From the NCBI GenBank assembly GCA_037953745.1, contig JBAKBP010000677.1, forward strand, positions 62,001 through 126,000: a stretch of 64,000 bases of DNA. Reading direction: 5' to 3'. The DNA is from Lithodes maja (lineage: Eukaryota > Arthropoda > Malacostraca > Decapoda > Lithodidae). Numbering within the stretch: the stretch's first letter is position 1; every line of letters begins with the position of its first letter. Shown here in pieces: positions 31,979 to 42,876 of this stretch. The notes below the pieces were generated by a model. It ran no database searches. It saw nothing but the letters and a program-made list of their open reading frames with translations, and was not told where the DNA came from. Position numbers and translations under genes: made by a program.

Positions 31979-33750
31979 TCTGCTCTGCGCTCAGCCTGCC
32001 CGGACGTGTCTCCCCACGCTCCGCTGGTTCCGCATTTGTTGCGTCCCTTGTGAGTTTTTTCTCATTTGTTTACTCCGGGATGTATCGAGTAAGGTTAGGA
32101 TATGCGTAGCAGGAGTGTCCTGGGCTGGTTGCCCGCAGTGCAGTGTATTTTGGGTCGTGTGTTTGGGGCATCTATTTCGGATGTACCCTCGTGGTCCTGT
32201 TGTGGACATGTGAACTTTTTCACAGTTAGTTAGCTTGTGATGCAGGCGGCTTTCATTACGCGTTAATTATTGCTGCCTTTTATCTTTCTGATAAGGTAAG
32301 CTTTGCTTACTGACGTTCCCAGTGTATTTTTCTTCACTTAGTGAAGTTTTTTCTGGGTCCCGAGTCAGTCTTCCCTTTGCCGGAAGTATTTGCTACAGTG
32401 GTGTGTTGGCGGTGGTTCCTGTTGTGATATTTCCAGTGTTTTGTGTATATTTCAACATTTCTTATGCCGTCTACTTAGGCCTAGCCAGCCGCTCGTAGCT
32501 TTGCCACATGTACAAGTGTTATTGTTTATTATTTATAAATATGCCCTACTGTGTCATGTGTATCCGGGTTTTAGTTGTGTATTGGCTAATTCCTCGGACT
32601 ATGTTTGTTTCCTGGTTTAGTTGTGTATTGGCTACTTCCACGGATTGTTGTGTGGACTTAGGTTAGTCGTGCGTGGCTTCCCTCGTGTCCGTTGTACGTT
32701 CAGATGGTGTCTGATCGGGGTGAGTTTCCTTCCGGCGGGTTTTTTCTCGGTTTCACCATGAAAAAAACCCGGCCGAGAGCCGTGTTGGGCCACACGTGGT
32801 TTTAACACAGGCTTGTGTCCCCGGCGATGAGGTGTCTGTGGCTCTCCAGGACTGCGTCTCTGTTGGTGCCTGGTTTCAGGCCCCCTTTGATTCCCGGCGG
32901 ATTGGCTGTACCCATCTATAAAACGTTGTTCATGCGAACATACGTCATGTAGTTTTTCTACAAGGTTTTACAAAACAACATGAAAAACCTGGCTGTTGTT
33001 AAGGGCTTTCCTCCCCGGCGATCTTTTACAAAGAAGTGGGGACAGGAACTTATGGGGTTAACGTTTTTGACATCTCACCCGGCGGGTGTACCTTGGTAGG
33101 GTGGGATGAACAACTAAGTCATTCAGTTAGTTAACCAATCCATTTTTAAGTGATACTATATGTATCGCCGCCTTTATACTTACGGCGATTGAAGGTTCAA
33201 TTAGGGTTAACATCGTTTTTCACACCCGGCGGGTGCTCCTAGGTGGAGGAAATAAGGAATTTACAATTCAATTTCGATTTAACCACTTAATTTAGTGATA
33301 CATTTAGGTATCGCCGCCTTCAAACTTACGGCGATCTTTTTGTGACAATTCGTTAGAAATCAGATCTCGTGTCAGCCTGCCCTGTGTTATTCTACTAAAA
33401 TATTTCAAGGGCCGGCGTCTTTATGGGGGGTTGTTTTTGTTCCAAAATTGAATCTTGAGACAGTCACCACCAGAAAGACTATAATCGCCATGCTGGACCG
33501 TTATATTATGTCAGAGGGTATTCTTCACTTTCTTCAAAAGATTTGTTTAGATATTCTGAACCCCGCCGCGTAGCGAGCTGTGATCATTGTGTCATTACAT
33601 CTCGTTATCCGGTGGGTTATTAACACTTGTGTGCGAACATGTTGGGTTAACCTTATGAGCATTAATTCCTGGAAATTTTCTTTTTTTCCAGAGCTGGGCT
33701 CCGGCGGACCAATACAGACCCGGCGGTAGTTTTCCCCACCAGTCTTTGTC
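31979..33750 (+). other. DIRS1 leader with duplicated CGGCGAT/CCCGGCGGGTG block
   Basis: About 1.8 kb without long open frames. A block of about 155 bp containing cacccggcgggtg and tatcgccgcct...acttacggcgat occurs twice (33065-33200 and 33222-33335). CGGCGAT also occurs at 32820 and 33015. GC-rich hairpins here could matter for translation or packaging, but that is inference. Confidence 0.6.
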
Positions 33751-35469
33751 ATGGCTACCTTGGCCCCAGTCTTTGCTTTATGCACTACCCCTGCTTGTGC
33801 CGGTATCCCTATTTTTGCGCATACTCTTTGCATAAGGTGTGTTAAATGTCTAGACCGTTCAAGGGGTCTCTGGGTAATGCGTAATTGTTCTTTTTGCTCC
33901 CAATTAGCTGTAAAGGTCCTTTGCGACAATGATAAGACCGCGGCAGTAGCGTTAAGAGAAGTAAGGCAACAGATGTCAGCCTACACTACGATTGTTGCGC
34001 ATAAATCACTTCAATGTGACAACGTCCCTCTTTGGGATAGATTGCTCTTTGAACACCCTCCCCCTAAACGTTCCTCTAGAGTCACGAGTCATAAGCCGGC
34101 GGAGACTGGTCAGGGTTCTGTATCTTCTGCTGCTACACCGAAACGTCCAAGAGAGCCTACACCCCCGGCGTCCGCCTCCTCGTCTCGGGCGAGATCTCGG
34201 TCTAGGTCACCTCTCAGACGACAGTCATCTAGTCTTGCCTCTTCACCAGCGAGTAAGAAGAGTAGGACGGAAAGTTCCACCAGTGGTCACGGCGATGAAT
34301 CCTCCAAATCAAAGAGTAGTTCACGGTCACACCGTAGCCATAAATCCTCCAAAAAGGATTCCCATAAACGAAAGTCCTCCCTACATTCACCAGCTTCTAG
34401 TGCCTCTCATCGTACCTCTACCCCAGACAGAGTTTGTGTTAGGTCTCAAGGGTCCAGTGCGGTGCCTGTCCCTAAAGAGGATTTACCCATTAATATTTTA
34501 ACCCTGGAATTGGAAAGTTCAGGGGGTTCAGTAATTGAGAATGTTTCAGACTCCCAAGAGAGTGTAGGCCAGGGCCTCGGTGTTTGGCGGTTTGCTCAGC
34601 CAGGGTCTGACCACCCACGTCCGACTCAAACGAGTCACACAGTAGCTGATGTCCACAGGGACGCGGCGATCCCATCCTCTATTCCTGACTTATCTTGGCA
34701 ACAAGGTACCCCAGCTTCGGAGGGATCTTCTCAGGAGGATCAGGAGGAGAAAGACGAGGTTTCAATAATTTCGGAGATGGAAGGGCAAGAGTCAGGCTCA
34801 GGCTTCGACGCCGCGCAGGATATTAATGATTCACCTGTAAGTTCATCATCAAACCAATTTGTTACTGCGCAAGAAATTAATGGGCTGCTTACTCATGCTT
34901 TATCTAAATTTTTTGGCCAACAACAGGAAACCCCCACAATGGACTTGGGGGCTCCCACGACAAGTTCTACGGTACGGCCTCTGATGACTTCGATTGCTTT
35001 ATCTAAGATCCCTAACCCCCCCACTCTGTCAACATCAGTGGTTACTAGGCCTGCTACGGCGGCATTGACAACTTCAAATGTCAGGGTCATCACGGATGTC
35101 AATCCACCCCCTCTAGACAAGGCGCCTCTCAGAAAGGTAGCTATGCCCTTGCTTTATGGACCAGACGAGTTATGCGTCCTTTTGACCCCCACTAAACCAG
35201 AGCTCGCCCAACCTACCTTGTCAGGGGAACTCCCAGTACCGCGTGAGTGGGTCATCCAGGGCAATAAATCAAAGAAATTAAGGGCCTTGGATAATTTGGG
35301 AAATGTACTAGACGTAAACATCAAGGCTATACCTAGTTATTATCACCAAGACTATTTTGTGTATGCTACTAAGCCAGCTTTACCCCCTGCCTCAGCTTCA
35401 AAACTATTTTCAGACTGGTCTAAGCTGGATGGGTTTAATGATATTAAGACTGTCAGCTCTCACTCCTGA
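33751..35469 (+). CDS. DIRS1 Gag-like protein (N-terminal 572 residues)
   Basis: The frame opens with MATLAPVFALCTTPACAGIP. Its N-terminus is Cys/His-rich (CIRCVKC, CSFCSQ), perhaps a zinc-binding fold. Residues about 110-230 are an Arg/Ser-rich low-complexity region (SRARSRSRSPLRR, SSRSHRSHKSSKK), then an acidic stretch and a Pro/Thr-rich one. The end, LPVPREWVIQGNKSKKLRAL, is conserved in DIRS3. DIRS Gag-like proteins are thought to assemble particles and bind RNA. The stop at 35469 appears premature, because similarity to the other copies continues in another frame to 36362. ATG 33751 follows the leader and is the first long in-frame start. Confidence 0.75.
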   Translation: MATLAPVFALCTTPACAGIPIFAHTLCIRCVKCLDRSRGLWVMRNCSFCSQLAVKVLCDNDKTAAVALREVRQQMSAYTTIVAHKSLQCDNVPLWDRLLFEHPPPKRSSRVTSHKPAETGQGSVSSAATPKRPREPTPPASASSSRARSRSRSPLRRQSSSLASSPASKKSRTESSTSGHGDESSKSKSSSRSHRSHKSSKKDSHKRKSSLHSPASSASHRTSTPDRVCVRSQGSSAVPVPKEDLPINILTLELESSGGSVIENVSDSQESVGQGLGVWRFAQPGSDHPRPTQTSHTVADVHRDAAIPSSIPDLSWQQGTPASEGSSQEDQEEKDEVSIISEMEGQESGSGFDAAQDINDSPVSSSSNQFVTAQEINGLLTHALSKFFGQQQETPTMDLGAPTTSSTVRPLMTSIALSKIPNPPTLSTSVVTRPATAALTTSNVRVITDVNPPPLDKAPLRKVAMPLLYGPDELCVLLTPTKPELAQPTLSGELPVPREWVIQGNKSKKLRALDNLGNVLDVNIKAIPSYYHQDYFVYATKPALPPASASKLFSDWSKLDGFNDIKTVSSHS

Positions 35470-36362
35470 ACTTGATTTACAGACCGTCACAGACGAAGCA
35501 GCTAATCCAGTTTTGAAGGTGGGGCAGTTGGGTCCAGGACCTTGGGGAGATAGAGGCTCAAAACTTTGCAACCACATTTACTTCTAAATCTTCCCACCAG
35601 ATCCCTCAAGATACTCATTCGTGGTTCTCCATGCCGGTAGGTTCTGCAGGCGGAGTCCCGTCAGCTTTGTTTTCTTTCCTAGCTGCCCCTAAGATTAATC
35701 TTTGTGAGCTAAAAGACCCTTTCACTACCCCTACCCCTACTCACCTAGACAGAGAATTTAGGCTAAGGGGGAAAGCTTTTCGCCTGTTCTCTCAGTACAT
35801 AGTGTATCAACAGGTGGCTAAGTCTTTACTGCGGTCCACTCAGGCAATCGCAGATGCGGATGCCAGAAGATCGGTTGAATTATCCCGGCGACTGCTTCTC
35901 CAGTCGTCAATCCAATCCTTGGGTGACATACTCACCGCCTTGCTTGAGGCGGTACGAGCAAGACAAGATCTCAGAATGTCTTTAGTTCGCAAACTACCTG
36001 ATCGCATTGCGAATCAGGTGGTCATGTCACCAGTGCTTACTCCCTCTTTAATGTCCCCTGAAGTGTGGCGAACGGTGTTCAATATGGCACAGGCCTTTAA
36101 GCACAGTCCCACCCCTTCTAAGAAACCTGCATTTAACTTCCCCAAACCCAGGCCAACCGCTAAAGCTCAGCCAGGGGGATCTAAACCCTTTCTTCCGCCT
36201 AAGTCCTCCCACTCCCCCCAAGGTCAGTACAGGCATAGACAGAGTAGGTTTTCAGGTCAGAGAGGACGCGGCCAGAATAAGCCAGGTCAGGGCCAGTCTT
36301 CGGCCAACACCAGCCAGCCGGCAAAGCGTCCAGCACCACCAACCCCACCATCAAAAAACTAA
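35470..36362 (+). pseudogene. DIRS1 Gag C-terminal part, frameshifted from the N-terminal part
   Basis: From 35631 the open frame has AAPKINLCELKDPFTTPTPT, HLDREFRLRGKAFRLFSQYI and EAVRARQDLRMSLVRKLPDR, then a basic Gln/Pro/Lys-rich tail and a stop at 36362. DIRS4 stops at the equivalent place (62348), so this is the true end of Gag. Frameshifts between 35460 and 35590 separate it from the front half. The tail resembles a nucleic-acid-binding region. Confidence 0.7.
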
Positions 36363-36379
36363 AGTCTCTCTCACTCCCG

Positions 36380-38284
36380 GTGCCAACCTTAAGGCCGGAG
36401 GACCCGAGGGTAGTACAGCCGGCGAACCCTTGTCTGCTAACTGGGTCGTTCCGAACGTGTCACCAGGCATGGCCATTAAACACTTGGGCACGGATGGTGG
36501 CACGCAAAGGCATCGCTTGGCAGTGGCTCCGGCGACCTCGCTTACGTCAGCCGACAACGGCGAATTTTGTTTCTTTAGAGGTGGAGTCACTGGTCCAGGA
36601 AATGATTGCCAAGAATGTCATCATCCCGGTCCCCCCAAATTACCCTGTATTCACGTCCAAACTATTTTTGGTTCCCAAAAGGGACAGTGTTCAGATGAGG
36701 CCGGTCGTAGACCTGTCTTATCTGAACCTTCACATTCACAACGAATCTTTCAGAATGTTAACAGTACACCAAATCAGGCTAACACTTCCGCCGGGAGGTT
36801 GGATGTGTTCACTAGACCTGACAGACGCCTATTGGCACGTATCGGTCAACAAAAGATTTCAAAGGTTTTTGGCCTTATGGATCAGGCACCAAAATTTTTT
36901 TTTTCAAAGGATGCCGTTCGGCTTGAACCTAGCACCTTGATTATTCACAAAATTAGTCCGGCAAGCCCTGATGCCATTGTTAAAACAGGGGATCAGAGTG
37001 TTGTGGTACCTAGACGACTGGCTGGTGGTGGCAGAGACACAACAATTATGCATCAAACATGTCAATATCATTTTAAATCATGTCAAAACTCTAGGCTTCA
37101 AGGTAAATCTGGTAAAGTCAAACCTTGTTCCCTCACGAGTAATTCAGTGGATAGGGCTGGTCTGGGACACGGCCGCTCTCACTCTGAGTCAGAGTGTGGA
37201 CAATCGCAACAGGTTTCGCAGGAAACTGTTCATGTTTCTTCACAGCCTGACTACGACGCGGAGGGTCTGGGAGTCTCTGGTCGGCTCTCTCAACTGGATT
37301 CAACTATCTGTCAAGTTGGGCTGGTTGAAAGTAAAACTATTAATATTGGAAGGCAACAAATATTTCCCGCTCTTACCGGCGGGAAAATTATGGCCCATCC
37401 CGAAATTAATCCACACCTTGCTAGCGGTCTGGGCAAAGAGGGAAACGTTGCACTCAATAATGTCATGGACCTCTCCTCCACCAACGGTATGGGTAGACAC
37501 GGATGCGTCAGGCACAATAGGGTGGGGATTTCAGTCAAATCAGGGGCACCAGGGTCAGGGGCTTTGGTCCCACTTAGAAATCTCTCACATCAATGTCAAA
37601 GAATTACTAGTCCCCTTGTATTTCCTTCAGGCTCACGGCCCGGCGTTACGGGGCAAGTCGGTGGCCTTCAGAATGGACAATCTGAATGCAGTTCACTGTA
37701 TTCAGAAACAAGGATCAACGAGGTCAAGGAGGTTGCTAAACGTGTCGGAAGAGATTTTTACTCTAGCCAACAGACTAGACATTTACCTTCACGCATCTTA
37801 TCTCCCAGGCGTAGCGAACGTCTGGGCAGACGCTCTGTCCCGGAGACAGAGCACGACAGTAGAATGGGAGCTCAAGCAACCCATTTTCAACCTAATGATT
37901 GCAGAGCTCTCCCATCCACAAGTGGATCTATTTGCGTCCGAGGAGACTCGCAAACTCCCTCTATACCTCACCCGCCGGGCGAAAACGCCGGCAGGGGGGC
38001 CAGACGTCCTAGTGACAGACTGGAACAGATGGAGCTCCAGCTATCTGTTTCCGCCGCCAGATGCGTCACTAATGTGCCACGTAGTGAACAAACTACGAGA
38101 TTATCGAGGCTTAGTCTCGCTAATCGCGCCCCTGTGGCCGGCGCAGTTGTGGTACCAGCAATTGAAAACGTGGTGCCCGGACCCGGTATCGCTCCCGGTC
38201 GGGTATTTCCACTTAGACACGATTGGCAACCTAGCGACCTCGCTGACTTTTGCATTATGGACATTCAGGAGGCCAAGTGGCTAG
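36380..38284 (+). pseudogene. DIRS1 reverse transcriptase / RNase H with one in-frame stop
   Basis: RT blocks: FTSKLFLVPKRDSVQMRPVV, CSLDLTDAYWHVSV, MPFGLNLAP and WYLDDWLVV (YLDD at 37007-37018). RNase H: VWVDTDASGTIGWGF, then the KELLVPLYFL Glu region, FRMDNLNAV and VWADALSRR, covering its acidic residues. After it comes the VDLFASEETRKLPLYLT and DWNRWSSSYLFPPP region typical of DIRS polymerases. The frame is open from 36380 to 38284 except for TGA at 36938-36940 (after GLNLAP), where DIRS4 reads CAC. A T10 run sits just upstream. The end overlaps the recombinase start by 28 bp. Confidence 0.92.
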
Positions 38285-38769
38285 CACCATACGGTAGAGA
38301 TGTGACCAATAAATTAATCAATCAATATACTCAGTCTACGAAACGACTGTATCACTCACATTGGCAAGCCTTTACTTCCTGGATCATCAGAACGGAACAG
38401 AATGTGCCGTCAGTGGCTTTAGTTTTCAATTATTTAAATTATCTGTTTGAGCAGAAACATTTATCTGTGGTAACGTTAAAAAATCACTTAACTGCGATTA
38501 GAGTGCCCTTTTTAGACCTTACAGGTCTCTCCATACCGGTGGCGGAGGAAACAGATTTTATGAGAGCTTGTTTTAACCCCTCCAACCCGGATGACCTCAT
38601 ATACGCCCATAACATACTCGGCCCGCGCAACCCGGATGGCCTCATGTACGCCCCTTGCTTTCGTGCTTGATTTTCGAAAGCCGCGCGCACAGTTTGTGAT
38701 GATTGGGCGGTAGGTGGCGCCACCCGGCGTCAACGACGCCACAACAACAGTATCTACCCCGACGCCATC

Positions 38770-41685
38770 ATGGACAGTACACCAAATAGTGATTCCGCCG
38801 TGTCCGACATCGTGCTTCCTACGACGCCCTTGATAGTGCGTCGTGCCTTACCCCGACGCCATCGCCTAAATGTGTTATCTCCCGGAGGTATTGAGACGAC
38901 TTTGAGACTTTATGAGAAAGCTGATGCCAAGCATAAGATTGATGAAGAAGTGAGTGACCACTCGAGTAATTATAAGTCGAGTGATTATGGCCATGAGAGT
39001 GATAAAGAACAATTCCTGGGATTTGAGAAAGAATTTGAGAGTGATGAGAGTGATGAAGGTGATGTACGTGATGTACCAGTTGTTGAGGAAGCTGGTTTAC
39101 CTCAAGAAAGTGAACTTGCGAGAGTGAGTGAGTGGGAGAGTTCAAGGTCACAAACAAAATTTCGCATAAGTGACACGACTCCAAGCCCTTCCCCAGGTAA
39201 ATCGCCTTTCAAGCTGCATTTCTACAAGTTAAAAATACTTGAAAAGGCGGCCGCAGCAGCTAGGGAACAAGCTAAAATAGATGGTGAGGATGAGGCTGTG
39301 AGTGAGGGTCAGCGTGGTGACCCTTCTCGACCGCCATTGTCTCCCTTATCTACCCACGCCACCCAAGATGACCCGGATGCCCCGCATTCTTCCCCACCAC
39401 CCCCACCATTGCCAAGGGTTGAGGACCCCCCACTTTCGGCCTATTTGCCTCCTAGGTCCCCCGACAGGAGACATACTGCTGCCGAAAAGGGGAAAGGTAG
39501 AAAATATACCAAGAAAATGAAGAAAAGTAAGAGAGTTTTGTTTGAGGCTCCCGCGGCGGCGTCCACCCCTGCCGGCCCCAGCCATACGTCCCCGCAACTT
39601 TCCCCACGGTCCTCCCCACCTCTCCCGCCTTCAACATGTCTTCCTGCAGAAGTATTTGAGGTCGCCACCCCAATACCTGGGCCTAGTGAAACTGAATCAT
39701 TGCTTTCTGTGACTCGTCGCAGGCCAAGGAGCCCGGGACCTCTGGAGGACACAGCCTCACCTGTCACTCCTTCCCCACCTCGCCCACCCGCACGCCGCCC
39801 ACGCATCACTGGTTCCCCGCCAGATTATGTGGGGGCCACTGATGATGAAGGGCACCGCTCTGAAGACTCTGGCCATGATTACATAGGTCCACCGTCAGGG
39901 CAAGATGACCACTCTGACGATGACGATGACTATATGGACATCGACGACCCTCGACCCACCCGCTTGGCCCGGCTTCGTGCTGCCCGTCTTTCTGCCCGCC
40001 GCCCTGGCCGCCGCCCTGACCGACGCCCTCGCCGCCGCCCTAGGGCGCGCGCCTCCCGAGTTGGCCGTGGGCGTACTGGGCTACCAGTTGGAGCTCCTCG
40101 TCAGCGTAGACAAGACCCATTCTACGTTTTTCAATGGCAGGACGTAGTTGATGGGGATGGATACAACCCTGATGTGCCACCTTTTGATGAGGCACTGGAG
40201 GGTTCAGGCATTACCCCCAATTTTCCTGCAGGCCCCAATGCTCCACCACACCAACTATTTGAGGCATTCTTTGATGAGGAGGTGGTAGGCTATGTTGTCA
40301 AAGAGACAAACAAGCAGCACCAATTCCAGGTACACTTTTTGGGCAAGGTGACCAAGGGCCATATGAGGAAGTGGACCCCAGTGACTCATCAAGAATTCAT
40401 GGTGTTCCTGGCACTCACCATGCTAATGCCTCATGTCAGGAAGCATAGGTTGCCTGACTATTGGATCACCAATGATCTAATTTCAACCCCTGCCTTCGGG
40501 AAATATATGGCTCGCGACCGGTACCTTGATATCCTCGCAGCGCTCCATCTTGTCACCAACACCGACGTCCACCGCCCAGACAAGCTGTGGAAGATTAGGA
40601 CGTTGTATGAGATGATGCGAGACCGCTTCACCTCCTACTTCAAGCCCTTCCGCAAGGTCGTCATTGACGAGTCTCTTGTGCTGTTCCGGGGAAAACTCAG
40701 CTTCCGGCAATACATCCCCTCCAAAAGACATCGCTTTGGCATAAAATTTTTTGTGCTGTGCGACTGCACAACTGGCTATGTCCTGGACTTCCTGGTGTAC
40801 AGCGGGAAGGAAGGGGACGTGCTTGTGGACCCCCTCATTGGATTTGGCGGAGCAGTGGTGCAAGCCATGATGGACCGCTACTTCCATAAAAATCACGTCC
40901 TCTACACGGACAACTATTACACGTCCCCCACTCTCTCACAGTACCTGCATGAGCGCAAGACAGGGACTGTAGGCACAGTACGAGGGAAAAGGAAGGGCAT
41001 GCCAACTTTCCCTGCAAAGACCAAAAAAGGTGATGTCTTCAGGAAGAAGTCGGGGCCCATTCTGGCTATCCACTGGCACGACCAGCGGAAGGTCAACCTC
41101 CTGACCACCATCCACAAGGGGGAAATGGTGGAGACTGGCAAGGTGGATCGCCGCACCCAGGCCAGGGTGACCAAGCCCGATACTGTCCTGGACTACAATG
41201 TCAACATGAGGCTGGTGGACAAGTCCGACATGCAGATAGGCTTCATTGACTGCCTGCGTACCTCGTGCAGATGGTACAAAAAGTTCTTTCTGCATATGGT
41301 GGACATGTCAATTCTGAATGCCTATAATATATACAGGCTTCGGAATGAGAACCCACCCCTGAAGTTCAACAGCCTGCGGAGGTTCCAAAAGCAGGTGTTG
41401 ACGGGGCTCCTGGAGAAGTATGCTACGCCACAGAGGGCAGTGGCACATCCTGGGCCCGCCGTTATCGACCGCTTGCAGTCTGCTCCATACCTGCTTAGGC
41501 ACCAGCTTGGTTACTTTCCTCAGAATGCAGCAGGAAGAACAAATCAGAAGCGGTGCCATGTCTGCTACCACAGCAGGGTGAGGCCGCACCCAGGTAAAAA
41601 GTCAACCACGGAGTGTGTGGAGTGCAAGGTGGCACTCTGTGCTGTAGGGTGCTTCGCTGCTTACCACACCAAGCAGGAGTTCTAA
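38770..41685 (+). CDS. piggyBac-family transposase (pbB), intact
   Basis: A 971-codon uninterrupted frame. Residues 1-200 are acidic and Ser-rich. About 200-420 is Pro/Ser-rich and ends in an Arg-rich block. The conserved piggyBac domain runs from about 470 to 880. Catalytic Asp are at D633 (VVIDESLVLFRGK), D714 (LYTDNYYTSPT), D817 and D820 (MRLVDKSD); the spacings of 81 and 103 are close to those of the cabbage-looper enzyme (78 and 101). The C-terminal cysteine-rich domain (RCHVCYHSR ... CVECKVALC ... CFAAYH) is complete. The N-terminal extension is much longer than the classic 594-residue enzyme and is shared with pbA and pbC. ATG 38770 follows TTAA by 194 bp. It excises and inserts DNA at TTAA, and with intact ends it may be active. 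Confidence 0.92.
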   Translation: MDSTPNSDSAVSDIVLPTTPLIVRRALPRRHRLNVLSPGGIETTLRLYEKADAKHKIDEEVSDHSSNYKSSDYGHESDKEQFLGFEKEFESDESDEGDVRDVPVVEEAGLPQESELARVSEWESSRSQTKFRISDTTPSPSPGKSPFKLHFYKLKILEKAAAAAREQAKIDGEDEAVSEGQRGDPSRPPLSPLSTHATQDDPDAPHSSPPPPPLPRVEDPPLSAYLPPRSPDRRHTAAEKGKGRKYTKKMKKSKRVLFEAPAAASTPAGPSHTSPQLSPRSSPPLPPSTCLPAEVFEVATPIPGPSETESLLSVTRRRPRSPGPLEDTASPVTPSPPRPPARRPRITGSPPDYVGATDDEGHRSEDSGHDYIGPPSGQDDHSDDDDDYMDIDDPRPTRLARLRAARLSARRPGRRPDRRPRRRPRARASRVGRGRTGLPVGAPRQRRQDPFYVFQWQDVVDGDGYNPDVPPFDEALEGSGITPNFPAGPNAPPHQLFEAFFDEEVVGYVVKETNKQHQFQVHFLGKVTKGHMRKWTPVTHQEFMVFLALTMLMPHVRKHRLPDYWITNDLISTPAFGKYMARDRYLDILAALHLVTNTDVHRPDKLWKIRTLYEMMRDRFTSYFKPFRKVVIDESLVLFRGKLSFRQYIPSKRHRFGIKFFVLCDCTTGYVLDFLVYSGKEGDVLVDPLIGFGGAVVQAMMDRYFHKNHVLYTDNYYTSPTLSQYLHERKTGTVGTVRGKRKGMPTFPAKTKKGDVFRKKSGPILAIHWHDQRKVNLLTTIHKGEMVETGKVDRRTQARVTKPDTVLDYNVNMRLVDKSDMQIGFIDCLRTSCRWYKKFFLHMVDMSILNAYNIYRLRNENPPLKFNSLRRFQKQVLTGLLEKYATPQRAVAHPGPAVIDRLQSAPYLLRHQLGYFPQNAAGRTNQKRCHVCYHSRVRPHPGKKSTTECVECKVALCAVGCFAAYHTKQEF

Positions 41686-41956
41686 TAATCATACTGAAAT
41701 TGCCCAATAAAATGACAATATGTACACTATAATTATATATAGGCAAAAAGTGAAAGAAAAACAATGTATTATAATAAAAAAGTCAAGTATTATGAGAAAA
41801 TTGATACAAATACAATTCCACCATAATAATATGTGAAAGTGACACATATGTATATACCAAGTGACATTCATATGATTAGAACCTATAGAAATATATAAAT
41901 CAGTGAAAAAAGACACAATAAATTGTATATAAAACGTTTACAAATCATATAACTAA

Positions 41957-42487
41957 GTGAAAGTGACACAAGACCTAAGATTTGATGGCCAAAGTATAAT
42001 AAACACCTGTGATAATGAATAATCAGTGCCTAATACAACAATAACCTACCTCAATTACTAATAAAATGTACGGTATCGAGTGAAAATGAGCATTATCAGT
42101 GACAGTGACACTCTCTAAAGCATATTTGTCAAAGTGAAAGTGACACAAGACCTAAGATTTGATGGCCAAAGTATAATAAACACCTGTGATAACGAATAAT
42201 CAGTGCCTAATACAACAATAACCTACCTCAATTACTAATAAAATGTACGGTATCGAGTGAAAATGAGCATTATCAGTGACAGTGACACTCTCTAAAGCAT
42301 ATTTGTCAAAGTGAAAGTGACACAAGACCTAAGATTTGATGGCCAAAGTATAATAAACACCTGTGATAACGAATAATAAGTGCCTAATACAACAATAACC
42401 TACCTCAATTACTAATAAAATGTACGGTATCGAGTGAAAATTACCAATATCAGTGAAATTGATACCCTAATAAACATATTTTATATA
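41957..42487 (+). repeat. three 177-bp tandem units downstream of the pbB gene
   Basis: Units start gtgaaagtgacacaagacct at 41957, 42134 and 42311 and are nearly identical; the third diverges at its end. pbC has a single copy (about 53755-53890, inverted), so the expansion is specific to pbB. Confidence 0.9.
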
Positions 42488-42876
42488 ATTGGCCTCAAAA
42501 TAACTAGAAAATATCAAAACAAACATCACATTCTCAATATCAAACACTAAAATCGTCTAAGGGAGATAAATACTTTGGCGCGGCGAGCGGCTAGGTGCGT
42601 CGTAGCCAGGGCGGGCCGACGCTTTCGGACGCGTGAGGAAATTCCCGCATAAAAAAGCACTCGTCTTCCCGCGCTCACCATTATGCAACCAGAGGGGCTA
42701 GAGACCTCTACTAAACGCCATTCGACAGAGGAAGGTTTGTGGAACATTATTTTTTTTTATTCACAACATTACATGCAATATTCATTCTTTTACAGAGTAG
42801 TTAACATAGGTAAAAAATCCTCAAAACCCCCGGTACAGGAGTACAGTCATAAGCTATAGCCCCCGGGGCTGGAGGG
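42488..42876 (+). other. pbB 3' subterminal region
   Basis: Non-coding. It matches the pbC 3' side in inverse (53326-53700), including gtagagacctctactaaacg-like sequence near 42705. It ends CCCCCGGGGCTGGAGGG before TTAA. Confidence 0.6.

Noticed and set aside
36430..38256. A long plus-strand open frame overlapping the DIRS1 polymerase
   Set aside because: Its translation up to 38256 has no conserved motifs, while the overlapping frame holds all RT and RNase H motifs. Only the part from 38257 is real (recombinase).
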